Positions 35,245-47,149 of a stretch of DNA of 64,000 nucleotides are shown here, one piece after another. Under the pieces are notes generated by a model. That model was given only the letters and a program-made list of their open reading frames with translations. It did not search any database and was not told where the DNA came from. Origin of the DNA: Gnetum montanum (taxonomy: Eukaryota > Streptophyta > Gnetopsida > Gnetales > Gnetaceae); contig MNCI01004933.1 of the NCBI GenBank assembly GCA_015680685.1, forward strand, positions 1,351-65,350, in the 5' to 3' direction. Position numbers and translations under genes: made by a program. Position 1 is the first letter of the stretch. Each line of letters opens with the position of its first letter.

Positions 35245-37138
35245 TGAAACACCACAAAATTTCAGCTTAACACTTTGAAACAAGAACGAGTCAAGCTCTT
35301 TTTGACATTCAGGAGGAAAAAACTTAACTAAGGCATGGAACTCATACCCAGCTTCTTCAAGACAACTTGCTCATGTTGTCAAGCTAGCTTGCCCTCAATG
35401 TGACTAACCCTAACAGCTTCCAAATCATGTCAAAACAGTCCTAATTTGAACAAGTAAGGCCCCCTCTAGGCCCATTGATGACTGCTCCAAGTTTCAGCCA
35501 CCAGAACATCGGAAATGAAGCTCAAAATCACATGATTTGTTTACTCATGCCTAGTCATGTTTGGGTCATGCTGGGATCACACTAACAGCATGAGTCCAAT
35601 GTGACCAAATAAAAATAGGTCAAATCAAGCAGTCCCAAGCATAATTTTCAGCATTAGCTCAATCCCCAAGGACAGGCAATAGTTCTACTTGTTCACAAGC
35701 TCCAGAAAATCAAGTTCAGGAATGAAATAGAGAATTTTGGCTTGGTCACACTGTGGTCACACTAAGGTCACGCAGACAGCGTGAGCCCAGTGTGACCTGT
35801 CAAAAGTGGCTTAAATCAACACAAGAACAAACACAAATTTAGCATCCAGGCCACCCTGGAGAGCAGGAAGTAGTTGCACTTTAAATAATAGACATCAGAG
35901 GTCAAAATTTAGCTCAAAATGTGTCACTTCTAGTTGGTTACGCTGAGGCCACATTGGATTCACCCTGAGGTCACACTGGATTCATGCTGAGATCACGCTG
36001 ACAGTGTGAGCCCAACGTGAGCTGCCAAAATTGGCCCAAATCCAAGCACAAATAGGCTCAAATTAAACATATAGGATGTCCTCAAGGTCAAGTAGTAATT
36101 TCACTTTAAAAACAAGCCTTAAAGGTGGAATTTTGGCATAAAATGCATCATTTTTGGTCATGCATGCCGAGGTCACGTTGGGGTCACGCTGGCAGCGTGA
36201 GCCTAGCATAAGCACTAGTCACAACCAAGCAAAATAGTTCAGACACACACTAAGGACATGCCAGGACAAGATCAATGCACACTAGCAACCTTAGTGAAGC
36301 AAAAACATTTCCAGTAGCAGTTAGTCCATAGATCCAAAGATTCCAAGCAAGCCAGAATCAAGATCTCTTATTGTACATTATCAATCATTGTAAAATTTTC
36401 ACATTTTGTAAGCTAGTCAAGCTCTTATGCTACAAATTGTACATGGGCGTAAGGTAGCTTGCGCAAGCTAGAACAAATTGTAAAATATAGTGCATCCAGT
36501 CTAGAACATAGTCTGCCCATGTACACCTATCACATGATCTATTTTTCTTGGATCTCACAGCCATTGACCTCATTCGCAAATCCTACTTCCAAGCCTAGCA
36601 AAATGTATAAATACCCTGTTCATTGACATAAACGAGTTTGGAAAAAATTTGGAAAAGAAAACTAGCAATCCTAGGCCCTGACGCACGTGATCCCTAGTGC
36701 CTACAAACACTACACATCGAAGCTTAACGTCTAACTTGCAAACCATACTTGCAACTACGTTTTGACTAGTGTACATTCTGTTAATTAATATAATATAGTT
36801 TCATTTTTTTCTTTTGTTGTGATGTTCTGGTTCATTGTCTGTGTTATTTCATTTTATTGCATGTTTTTGCATATTATTTTTACGTTTGCACGCTACATTC
36901 ATGTTTACATTTCTTTGCATTACGCTCTTCGTTTTACATTTCTTGACAATAACCCCAGCGCAGGCCATACTGTACGCTCGGGGAAGTCCTTGGTTGATAT
37001 GCATGTAAACCATCCAAGGCACTCTGCCTTCGTTTTTCCAGCTTGCCCTCACATGAAGGTAGGGTCATCTGTATCTCTCCAGAGATCTTTTGACATTCGT
37101 TTTCCTCCAGCCTTATGCCGACAATTTTGGACGATACA
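35245..37138 (+). repeat. 3' LTR of element A
   Basis: TGAAACACCAC to GATACA, 1894 bp, paired with 17785-19683. It repeats the palindromic array at 35550-36235 and has a well-formed TATA box at 36606-36616 (TATAAATACCC). Confidence 0.9.
36606..36616 (+). promoter_or_regulatory. TATA box in the 3' LTR of element A
   Basis: TATAAATACCC, as in the LTR of C (14110). The 5' LTR copy is mutated to TATAACTACC. Confidence 0.6.
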
Positions 37139-37143
37139 GGAAG
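37139..37143. repeat. Right target duplication of element A
   Basis: GGAAG, against GGAAC on the left. It is directly followed by sequence that continues element C. Confidence 0.65.
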
Positions 37144-37401
37144 TACGTCACACCCTACCTGCCCAAAGTTGCATCCTGCACATAATGATATATGGCCTAA
37201 GTTGCAACCTGAGAGGCTCGACAAGTGCCTTACCAATAAGATGCTTAGGGAATGTATGGAGTTAGGTCCTCCTAAGCCTAGCCCCTTGTTCACCATCATC
37301 ATGGCCTCATCATCATAAGATGCCAATGCAAGTGCAAGCAACCAAAAATCGAGTACTGATGCTCAGAAGTTGGCAACATAAGCAATGGCTAAATCTCCTT
37401 C

Positions 37402-37406
37402 CTAGG
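37402..37406. repeat. Left target duplication of element B
   Basis: CTAGG, exact match to 50781-50785. Confidence 0.88.
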
Positions 37407-38315
37407 TGATGCGCCACTAGGTACCCCTACACCCAAGCATGTGAATCATGGGCGTTCACATGCGACTTGGTCAAATTCCGTAGACTATAAGCACTTTGCA
37501 TACAACAGACCTTAACCAACAGACCCTTGGTTAGAATAGTCATTGTCTTCCCAACCTCACTTGTGATGTTCTAGTGGTGATGGTTAAGTGAGATTGAGGC
37601 AACTAATTTTTATGGCTTTTTAATTTATCTTTTGGCATCTAATTAAGGTATGGAAAGTAAAGAATGAAATATTATATAATCTATAATTATCCTAATCTAT
37701 ATCTTAACTATTTATAGCATAAGTATCTGATCCCATCTTTTGTGCACATCCTAAGCATCCCCTAACCACTACAGGGTTACCAGACATTAAGCGTCACTGG
37801 GTTGCCAAGTGTTGGGTTTATGTTCGAGATGGTCGCACTTATGAATCCTATGAAGTATAAACAAGTGATAGTAATTAAAATAATAACAAGATAAACTTAA
37901 GAAATATTAAAGCATAGAAATATTTAATGCATTAAATAACAAAGTCCAATTGCTACAAGGAATGATTGAAAACCTCATCTTTATTGTTGTTCACGCCAAT
38001 GGGCTCAGGTACATCAGTGCTCAAATAAAGAGCTAGACATCTTTCTTACACATACTATGGGCACTTGGAAAATATTCTAACTCTCGTGGAAACAAACTAC
38101 AAGAGCTTTGCTACAACTTGACAAAAAGGTACCTAGATGAGGCAAAAGCCCTCTTATTTATAGGTTGAAATAGGTGCCACGTAAACAGGGCCATGTCAAC
38201 GCATGGAAGGATGCGTCAACGGGACCACGTATACATTGTCAGGTCAACATGGCTATGTATAAGGGGTTCCATTTACACAGCCTAGTAAATGCATTAACCA
38301 ATTGACACTTCATCA
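37407..38315 (-). repeat. 3' LTR of element B
   Basis: 909 bp, starting TGATGCGCC and ending CACTTCATCA on the plus strand. A TATAAATA box reads leftwards at 38162-38155. Motifs such as GTCAACGGGACCACGTATAC lie just upstream of it (38215-38234 in plus coordinates). Confidence 0.9.
38155..38162 (-). promoter_or_regulatory. LTR TATA box of element B
   Basis: TATAAATA on the minus strand. The other LTR has a degraded TTTAAATA at the same place (about 50615-50625). Confidence 0.6.
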
Positions 38316-38577
38316 TACCTCGATGACTGAGTAAAAACTCGTCCTCGAGTTACTCTACAATTTACACAGCCTAGTAAATGCATTGGAAGGTATGGACTTT
38401 TATTTATAACACACATGACTTAACACACACACATGACACAATATCAATTTTACCAAGTTCCTAAGTGTACATAGAAGAATAATATACAAAAATGGTGGTG
38501 TTCAGATATAAAATTGAATACCCTGCCAATCCTATATTCTTTACCATGTAGAAGGATGCAAAAATTTCCTAAGAAGA

Positions 38578-41424
38578 TCACACCGTTCCTAGTGGCAGTG
38601 GTTTCGATGAACCTTCACTAGCCTTTGGCCCATGCGGCAATGGTAGAACAAATGATGGTTGTCCTGCAACAGCTACAACTTTTATAGGCAACTGGAAAGC
38701 CTTTAAGAGGACCCTCATTTTTTCCTCTTTGCTTTTGCGATCATTCACTATCCAAGCAGCTTCACAAATGTGTGCTGGAACTGGAACCTCCCAAGGGCAT
38801 GGCAACACCAGGAAGAGTTCTTTCAAGTTGATGAACGATGCTGTGAAATATTTCTATTTAATGTTTAATGCTCAGATTGATGTCTGCAGCTGCTGGTAGT
38901 CATTCATCCAATGGGCCAAGTTCTCCATGACTGCACGTTACCCCTCAAAGCTTGTGCGGAGAACCTCGAGCTCCATGTTTGTTGTTTCCGATTTCTACTT
39001 TGTTGCTTTGTGTGCTTGGAACTCGCCCTCATATAAAGAATACAAGGTGCCCACTTTCTTCTCCAAACTAGACCATGGTCTCCTGGCTGTGAGCATAGCC
39101 ATGTTTGCATAACAAAGGTTGGCAAGCTCCATGTATTCTATCATTTCCTCAATCTGTAGCTCTTTGAGGTGAATTTCAACTTGATTGTAGGCATTCAACC
39201 CATCAAAGATAGGTTGCCATACCTCACCTCCCTTTTGGAGCTACTGGAGCACTTGCTTCATCTTAGCCTTTATGACTTGAATCTATTTTTCATTTACTTT
39301 CTTTTGAAATCCCACTTGGTCCCTATAATGATTCTTTACTTTTTCAAATTTCAGGGCCTTGTTCTTCTAAGTGACGATTTTGATGGTAGATTTCTGTTGC
39401 AAAGCTTGAACCTCCTCCATGGATAGATTTTGATTCTTAGTGGCCAGCTTTCTCATGTCCGCATTCACCCTAGCTAGCTCTTCCTGCTATTGGTGAATAA
39501 AATTATTCATGTGCTCATTTTTAGCACCAACATTACTCACGCAATGGACCTCCACGGTCAACCTAACATTCTCCTGGCGAACCTCTATCAAGTCCTTGTC
39601 CAAATGATATGTTTGAGCATCTACCAAGGGCTTATCAAATATCGCTAACTCTTGCTCATCCTCAACTATCTAAAGTTTAACCTGAAGATGTTGAAAAGCT
39701 TCATCTTTGGTGAGCTAATGGTTGAGGAGAGCTAGATCAGCAAGTTGGGCTCTTAACTGGGTAACTTTTGTTGCCAAGAATTGACAAGTGGCTTGAGCAG
39801 CTTCAAGTTGCCCTTCCAAAATGAGGCTCTTACCCCTTGCCAAAAGTAGGTCTGACTAGGTTGCAGTGATGTTGTCCGGAAGGTCAAAGAAATCCAGAAG
39901 TAGTTGCCCAGTTCCCACTAGTCAGTCCAAAAATTCTTCATGTTATGCTATGTCACTCCTGCTACATAAAGTTCCAGTGGACACCTGTACATATTGAAGC
40001 CCATGTACATATGGTACAAGTGCCACTGGTGCATTGAGAACCATAGCAATCGTATCAGCAACCACTTCAGCCTCAATCTCCTATCCTTGGTGCTACATCA
40101 CCAGGTCTATCGCCGCCTCACCATCTTCCAAGAATACTGAGAAGGTAGTGGAATTCCTTGAAATTTCAAGGAATAGCTATTGAGTTCATACTGTTACCTT
40201 TCGGATGCTAGGGTCTGTCCTTGCTGGCACTTGCATTCTGGCAGTGAAGAACATTGGCCCTGCTCTTTTTAGCAAACTAATTGATCGAGGCACTTGCTTT
40301 AGGTGGCTTATTGTAGGGTGATTGACCGAAGGGTCTTCTCCTCCACCTGTCCTACCAGATTACTCTTGCTGGCTTAAGAGCAATTGTCGAATTTCACAAA
40401 TGTGTTCTGCAATAGTTTGTGAACCTGACCTTGTTGTTTGTGCAAGTGGTGGAGGTGGTTGCTGCTCTTCCTTTATCTGTGTAGTGGCGGGAGTCCTATC
40501 CTTCATCATTTCACGACATGAGGCAATTGGGGCATGTCAAATTGTATCATTGGTGTACCATGCTATCCCTACCCACTTGCATAAATTTTTGATTAGGCAG
40601 GGGAAGGGGCTTCCATGTTCTCTTTCGATGAACATCTTTTCAATTTCCAAGAATAATAACTGTGGAAGACTCATTGGAAACTTCCCACTTAGAGTGGCAC
40701 ATGCACGAGGGGTGAAGGTCGTGATTTTACTGGGTCTTACCATTGAATTTAGGTGGTAAGACGCGATCTTTGAATACACCCTCTCCATAGTGGTTAGAGA
40801 GCCAAACTCCTTGAGGTTTACCCCATAGCACCGCTTGATCCATTCCCCTTTCACTTCAGGATCTACTTGTTTTGGAATCTCCGCCACATCTACACTAATC
40901 TCTGGTAGCCCCAAAGCTTGCACTATTGCCTCTACAGAGTAAGAGACATAGGTGTCTTTGATTCTTATCCTAGATCCTAGTTTCTAATTTTTCTAGAAGA
41001 GATAGGTCTCCCCTAGGTACTATTCACCACTGGTTGTGATAATTGGCCACATAGGAGAGTTTTGGAGTTGAAGCCTCACATCTTTTGGTGCATTCTCGAG
41101 AAATGGTGTAAATTTTAGCTCTTGAAGAACCATCCGTTGCACTTCTCGCAGCTTGATAGCATCAATGCATGCTTGGGTCAAGGTGGCCTCAAGCCATGGT
41201 GCTATCCACGGAGTTTCATCCCCTTGCGATTGCTCACTGGGAATCTCCTCTTCTGGAATCTAATGGAAAAATTCCACATCAAGTCCTTCGCAGAGGGGGC
41301 TAGTTGCATGAGAGCCCTTCATGTGCTCTGCTTGCTACATGCCTCGTCCCCTTCCTATTCGTGGATGCTTATTTCTTGGTTGTGATTGTCCTTCGTCCCT
41401 TGGATGCCTTGGTTTGGGTGACAT
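38578..41424 (-). pseudogene. Extra 3' ORF of element B: N-terminal domain plus long coiled coil
   Basis: The ORF starts at ATG 41424 with a basic N-terminus (MSPKPRHPRDEGQSQPRNK) and ends at a TGA at 38578. A globular domain lies at about 40500-40970 (YSVEAIVQALGLPEI, then MVRPSKITTFTPRA, LPQLLFLEIEKMFIEREHG and FPCLIKNLCKWVGIAW). It reminds me of the 'putative plant transposon protein' domain that accompanies Athila-type elements, with roughly medium-low certainty. From about 40000 down to 38900 the sequence is coiled-coil-like (HLKELQIEEMIEYMELANL). The C-terminus is Pro/Ser-rich (GPKASEGSSKPLPL). No transmembrane helix is visible, so I would not call it env-like. Several stops break it. 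Element D carries a colinear homologue. Confidence 0.6.
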
Positions 41425-43493
41425 TTTTAATGAAACATAACCATCCATTAGACTATGCATAAGTAGCTCAAAATGGTCCTTATACACCTTCTTAGTTTAA
41501 CTAAGTTATGTTGTTAGCATGGGCATTCCATGAAATCCCCCAGAGTGTTAATTCATGGGTTAGAGCCAAAAACAACAAGGAATGAGTTGGAGTTTAAACG
41601 GTTGTTTTTGTTTCTTCCCTTAGAGGTGCAAAGTCTTAATTAATGAACTAATTAATTAATTAATTACACATAAGCTTCACACCCCCCCCCCCACAACTGA
41701 GAGCATACCTCTAGGTGCTTAAGAGGGCAAGAATCGCTTGATACAGATGCGCAGTAGAATGTAGGGGTTTGGGAAGAAGTTGGGGAATTTTTTTTTTGCA
41801 AAATCACCTCCAATTTGTTTGCCAAATGATGGAAATCTAAAGCACAATGACCATATATATAGGGGTTGGGCATTGCGTTGATAGGGTCACATATACGTGG
41901 CCATGTATATGTAGGGGGCTACGTATACGAGGCCCCATATACATAGGGGATCGCACACATTGACCAGCGTTGACCAGCCTAGAAAAAGCCTAAAAAGATG
42001 AATTTAACATGCCAAATTAGGGTGGTTGAAGAGCATGATAGGCCTAGAACACGGCTGAGGACAAAAGGAAGGGAAGTTGAGCTAGGAAAATATTGAAAGG
42101 TAGGAGAACATGATGAGAAAGGACTCCACGAAAAAGAAATCGAGCAATGGATAACATGGAAACAAGCCACCAAAAAACCAAGAGGATGGGAGACTAACAA
42201 ATGGCACCGAGAATATGTAAGTAGGTCCTCCCCATAGTAGGCGATAGCCATTGTAACCATTGCATATCCCCAATACTGGGGTCCATGGGCCCCAGGGCTA
42301 AGGAATGGTGATCTCAAGTTACTACGCCCATCCATGAGAACCTACTGTGGTATCAAAAGTTTAAAGGAATCATGGCAAATGATCAAAACATAAGACCAGT
42401 AGTGAGGTGAGCCATGGAGAGAGATGGGTGAAGATAGAGGGGTGAGATTGGCATTCCAATTATCGGTCACATGAAACCCCGTGTGAAGTTGTGATTAAGT
42501 GAGCCAATAGCACCTTGCCCAAGTTCAAACCCAAAACCATCCACATCTAGTGACATGGCAACAACATGCGAAGACTCATCCACCCCCCAAGTGGATAGGA
42601 ATGCACCTGCAGAGAACCACCACTCCAACAGATGTGAGATGAAGGAAGTGAAATGGGACCAAGTTAGAGGGGATGAAGGAAGTCCCATAACTAGTGCTTG
42701 TGGCCCATGAGAGGTGGTCTAAAGGGTGTGCTTTGAATTCCCACATGGTTAAGATTTTATTCTTGTGTTTTCTTTTATTTTGTGGAAACCACACCATGCA
42801 AAGACCCAAGCTTTTGTGCATGCATTCGACCAAGGGGTGTGATTTGAATCTTCATGTTTTTTTTTTGTTTTGTTTTTGATGAGGACCACACCATGCAAGG
42901 TCAAACTTCCAAGGAGCTTCCTTTTAGAAAAGAACTTGGAGTGGAAAGAAATCCATAAGGGCACTGCCACCTTCCAAGGGGTAGAAGAGGATGATGAATG
43001 TTGCATTTCCCTTGAAGCCACACCTGATTGAAACCCTTTGGTCATCCCTAAGTCTAGGAACTACACAAGTGACAAATTAATTATATTATTTTTAAGTGAA
43101 AGGGGGTTGCATGTTTCCAAGAGTTGGAAAACCATGGAGTGGGTGAATGGGTGGATGACGTGGACTCACTGCCAATATTATGAGGTGAAAGTAGATGCAA
43201 AATCCAAGAACAACCATGTGAGGATAGGAGCAAGGTAAAATAAGTGGCTCTTTTTAGAGACCCATCGCAATGAAAACTATCTGCACCAAACCTAATGACA
43301 ATAAGACAATGTATTAACAATCACTTGAAAATTAAACACACACATACTTATAAATAAACAATCAACAAAGAAATGGAAACATAATTAAAGAAAGGAAAAA
43401 ATTAATAAGAATTGCAAACATATGAATGATGTTGAAAAATAAAAAAATGTGAAACAAAAATTTCAAAAAGAGTGAGAAGTGTAGTGGAATGGA
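41425..43493 (-). other. Spacer between integrase and extra ORF of element B
   Basis: No coding domain is recognised. It contains the promoter-like block, a poly-C/G tract at 41682-41693, and two blocks around 42690-42900 that share GTGTG(C/A)TTTGAATT...CCACACCATGCAA, a duplicated segment of about 110-115 bp. Element D keeps one related block at about 56160-56275. Confidence 0.55.
41853..41897 (-). promoter_or_regulatory. Possible internal promoter driving the extra ORF of element B
   Basis: Reading leftwards, a motif resembling the LTR upstream block (plus strand TTGATAGGGTCACATATACG at 41878-41897; LTR: GTCAACGGGACCACGTATAC) is followed by CCCCTATATATATGG (TATA at 41862-41853). The extra ORF starts about 430 bases further on. 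Further copies of the CACGTATAC/GGCC motifs extend to 41950. Element D has the same arrangement. This is an inference from motif order. Confidence 0.5.
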
Positions 43494-44520
43494 TCAGCAT
43501 GGAAGATGGTCTCCCCCATGACTAGGCAGAAACGAGGAGATGTGAAAGATGGAACGAGGTTGTCCTGGTGATGATGAGGTGGTAGCACTAGACAGGTGGA
43601 GTTCACAAAAAGGTTTTAGTTGTTTCTGGTTGATGAAGTACATCCATGTGGCATCCTCAGGTTTATGGATGAGCAAGGCCCCAGATGGGAAGGTTTCAAA
43701 GACAATGTATGGTCCCTCCCACAGTGTTTGAAACTTGGTCAGTTGTGATACATGTGTGGGGTTCCAATACAACACTATATCTCCACATCTAAATATGACC
43801 TTCCAAATCCTAAGATCATGACTTTTTTGTTGTAGGCCTTGTGGATCTCATTTGAAAACAGGGCCACTAATTGATTCTCATCTAGCACACTTAGGTTGAT
43901 GAGTCGTTCACGTTGCGCTAGTGGTAGGTCAAGACCTAAGTCACTGGCTGTGGATAGTGTTTGAAGTTCTTCCTAGATTGGAAGTTTTGGTAACTTTCCA
44001 TACACTAACTCATAGGGAGAGTACCCTACAGGAAGTTTTCAAGTGGAGCGATAGGCCCAAAGGGCATCATTAAGTTTGGTGCTCCAATCCCTCCTATATT
44101 TGCTGATGGTATGGATGAGGATCTTGCTAAACTCCCTATTGGTGACTTCGGCCTGCTCATTGGCTTGGGGGTGATAGGGGGTTGTAAATTTATGTGTGAC
44201 CCTCAAGTGTTTCATGAGCTTTCGAAAAGTTACACCTGTGAAATGAGTCCCATTGTCCGAGATGAGTGCACATGGCACTCCAAACTTGTTGACGATTTAC
44301 TGTTAGATAAATCGTGCAGTAGTGTTTGAAGAATAGTTGATGACAACAGCCACCTCCACCCACTTTGTGCAGTAGTCCACAACTACGATGATGTACACAT
44401 TTCCATTGGATAGGGGTGTGATGGGCCCCATGAATTTGATGTCCCAAATGTCAAATGGTTCTAGTGGTTGTATCCACTATTGAGGTTCCTTCATTCATGT
44501 AGTCATCCCACCATCTCTTT
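43494..44520 (-). pseudogene. Integrase of element B
   Basis: Read leftwards: [20 protein letters not shown] (first Asp), [31 protein letters not shown] (second Asp), then TPYHPQANEQAEVTNREFSK (Glu) at 44039-44278, with RDWSTKLNDALWAYRST and YSPYELVYGKLPKLP. All three D-D-E residues are present. The 3' part (to about 43494) contains FQTLWEGPYIVFETFPSGAL, a GPY/F-like segment. Stops near 44475, 44300 and 44038 disable it. The wording of the motifs (HF, ALWAYRT, YSPYxLVYGK) is the Athila style. Confidence 0.85.
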
Positions 44521-46300
44521 GGCATCATTCGTAGAAGTGGATGAACCATTGTGCATCTCTAAAAATTGTGGAACAATAATATCCTGCAAGCCGGATCTTA
44601 ATGGCTGTGTGGTGTCTAGCATAGTGGCCCTCACAAGGACCCTCGTGATCATCTTGGAGGATGTGCAGTGTATTGTCATTAGGGACACACCATTGAACCA
44701 GGCCATCTGCGCACACCTTATAAAGGTGGCCATTAATTTCCATGAAATTCTCGGCCTTAAGGAGAAACTTTTGTTTCTACTGATGGTCCCACTCCTTTGG
44801 CAACTCTTGAGTTGTGAGGTAGGTGAGGATGTGACCGAACCAAGGTGATGCTTTGGGTACTTGCGAATCAACCGCACCTGCGAAGAGGAGTTTGTCTGGA
44901 AATTGGTCAAAAATGGGCTCCTCCTCTTTTTTGTCATCCCATTGTAACCGAGCCAAGTGGTCAGCAACCACATTCCTGGTTTCCTTTCGATCTACCATGG
45001 TGAGGTCAAATTCTTGAAGAATCACCAGCCACTGGATGATGCTGGGGCTCACCGTTGGTTTATTCATCAAGAACTGCATAGCACTATGGTCAGTATGCAC
45101 AAACACCTTGTATCCAAGCACATAGTGTCAAAATGTTTTCAATGTGAACACCACCACCATCAACTCCTTTTCAATTGTGGTGTAGTTAAGCTGATCACCC
45201 ACAATGCTATGGCTTGCACAATGGATATAGCATGGACATTTTTGATCATCACACTATGTAAGCATGACTCCCAATGCATAGTTGGATGCATCCGTCATGA
45301 TGTGGAAGGGCCTGAACCAATTAGGTGATCGTAGAACTGGAGTCTCTACGAGTTTCTATTTAAGCAATTAGGATGAAGATTCACATTCCTTGGTCAAGGT
45401 GAATGGGGCATCTTTCTTTGTGAGTTCCACCAACGACTTGAAAAATTTTGAAAAATTTTCAATGAAGCACTGGTAGTAACTAGTGTGGCCAAGGAATGAT
45501 TGAACATCTTTTATAGTGCTTGGTTGTTGGGTGATTCCTTGGATGACCTTGATCTTTTCAGGATCCATGTTATTCCTTGTGTGTGAGATACGATGCCCTA
45601 GCACAATGCCTTCTTGGACCATCAAGTGGGTTTTCTGCCAATTGAGCTATAGCTTAGTGTCTACACACCTCTTTAGAAATTGCTCAAGGTGGTCCAAGGC
45701 TTGCTTGAATGTGGTCCCATAGGTGGAGAAGTCATCCATGAGGACTTATACCCCATTGCTAATTTGCTACTAGAAGATGCTGAGGACAAGGCATTGGAAA
45801 GTGGTAGCCACATAACATAGGCCAAAGGCATCTTCTTGTATGCAAACGTCCCCCATGGACTTGTGAAAGTTGTTTTGGCCTGGTTTTCTGGTGCAATTTG
45901 GATTTGGTTATAGCCACTATACCCATCCAAAAAGCTATAATAACGGTGCCCTGCAATGGTGTCCAACACCTAGTCCACAAATGGGAATGGGAAGTGATCC
46001 TTGAAAGTAACCATGTTGAGAAATTAGAAATGTATACAAACCTTCTATTTTCCATCCTTCTTTGGCATGATAATGAGTGGGTTGACCCATTTACTATCAG
46101 TAATGGAATAGATGAACACCGCTTTGAGCAAATATTCAATTTCATCTTTGATGAATTACTTCAATTTGGGGTTCAACCATCTTTTTGGTTGATGTCATGG
46201 CTTCATGGAGGGTTCAATATAGATTCGATGTTGGCAGACCCTAGGATCAACTCCGGTCAACTCAAGATATGACCATGCAAATGCAGCATCCCATTTGTTC
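44521..46300 (-). pseudogene. Reverse transcriptase-RNase H of element B
   Basis: RT motifs: RYYSFLDGYSGYNQIQIAPE and TFTSPWGTFAYKKMP at about 45840-45960. After one frame change, LMDDFSTYG follows at about 45725-45750, with both catalytic Asp residues kept. Then come MVQEGIVLGHRIS, VQSFLGHTSYYQCFIENFSK (45368-45625) and RNase H (FHIMTDASNYALGVMLT, LNYTTIEKELMVVV, YKVFVHTDHSAMQFLMNKP, RNVVADHLARL at 44950-45330). After RNase H the Athila-type segment SPWFGHILTYLTTQELPKEW occurs (about 44785-44850). Frame changes and stops break it, but catalytic motifs are better kept than in A. Confidence 0.87.
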
Positions 46301-46799
46301 ACGACCTTCAGCAACTTTTTCTTTTATTTAGGAGTAAGGGTGGTATTGATAATTACCAGCTCCCCATTTTGCAAAAATGTGTATTCTAAGTGGGCTGGTA
46401 AGGACTTGAGCTCTAGGGGCTCTTGTTTCAAACCTTCAGGGATTTGCAGCTTTCCCCAAGCATCATGGTCATCAACAATGGAGACTTGTTGATGAACCTC
46501 TTCCATTCCATCCATGATTTCTACATAGGCTCGTACAAGCCCCTCAGATGGTTCCATGCATAATGTGCTACTAGCAAGATCAATTATTAGCCACTGGGTG
46601 CCTTCTTGAGTTGTGGCTATTATGTACACGCACTATTGAACTGGCAATTCTTTGCTACACCGACTGCATGCTTGAATGGATGTCGAGTTAGTAGACCATA
46701 ACTACTGCACATAGTTGCACCTTGAGTTTTTGTACGTGATGCAAGGAATGTGCTTCTTCTCGATGTTTCCAAAATGATTTTCCTTTGAAATTTCAAGGA

Positions 46800-47115
46800 A
46801 AAGATCTCAGAGTCCTAGTCTCACATCCACCGTGCTCAGCCAGGCTCTTGCCATTATGATAGGAAAGTTCCCCTTGTAGTTCTCCACATGGATGATGAGG
46901 AAATTGACAAGATAGGACCACCCATAAACGGTGGTCACAATATCCTCCACTAATCCCAAGGGGACGGTGATGGATTGGTCTACCAGCTCGAGCCGAATGT
47001 TGCTCTTTTTTAATGGGGGTAGGTTCCAATTCTTGTATATGTCATGTGAAATCAAATTGACCCTTGACCCCGAGTCCAAAAGAGCTTTACATGGCTCATT
47101 CTTTGCCACCTAAAT
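46800..47115 (-). pseudogene. Aspartic protease of element B
   Basis: An open stretch 47109-46807 reads CKALLDSGSRVNLISHDIYK, the retropepsin active-site motif D-S-G with the hydrophobic strand before it, followed by LELVDQSITVPLGLVEDI and NFLIIHVENYKGNFPIIMARAW. The catalytic Asp is present. This part matches Athila-type proteases in layout (active site, then G-[IL]-V-E-D). 46301-46800 is a linker to RT without clear motifs. Confidence 0.8.
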
Positions 47116-47149
47116 ATAGATGAGGGGGCTTCCTAGATTAATCAATTTC

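Larger units (their letters stand above)
17785..37138 (+). mobile_element. Element A: complete but dead Tat-like Ty3/gypsy retrotransposon, 19.35 kb
   Basis: Flanked by LTRs 17785-19683 and 35245-37138, both TG-starting, with near-matching 5-bp target duplications GGAAC (17780-17784) and GGAAG (37139-37143). Internal order: primer site, gag, protease, an antisense intron-containing gene, RT, RNase H, a second plant-type RNase H, integrase, 3' tail, polypurine tract. The second RNase H plus large size points to the Tat group. It is inserted in gag of element C. The two LTRs differ at about a dozen of the first 107 bases, and all coding regions carry stops, so it is old. The core order and LTR pairing are secure; the Tat label is inferred from the domain set. 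Confidence 0.9.
37139..37406 (+). pseudogene. Fragment of element C (gag-protease linker) between A and B
   Basis: The frame CLTNKMLRECMELGPPKPSP at about 37220-37280 aligns with LVDRMTRERLAKEG...LGLPKPT in element A at about 22865-22955. This short piece is the host sequence left between two independent insertions. Confidence 0.65.

Noticed and set aside
38578-41424. Env-like gene in element B
   Set aside because: The position fits, but there is no signal peptide or transmembrane helix and the protein is largely coiled coil.
41979-42833. Several minus-strand open frames between integrase and the extra ORF
   Set aside because: They overlap in different frames, lack motifs, and the matching region of element D does not keep them open.
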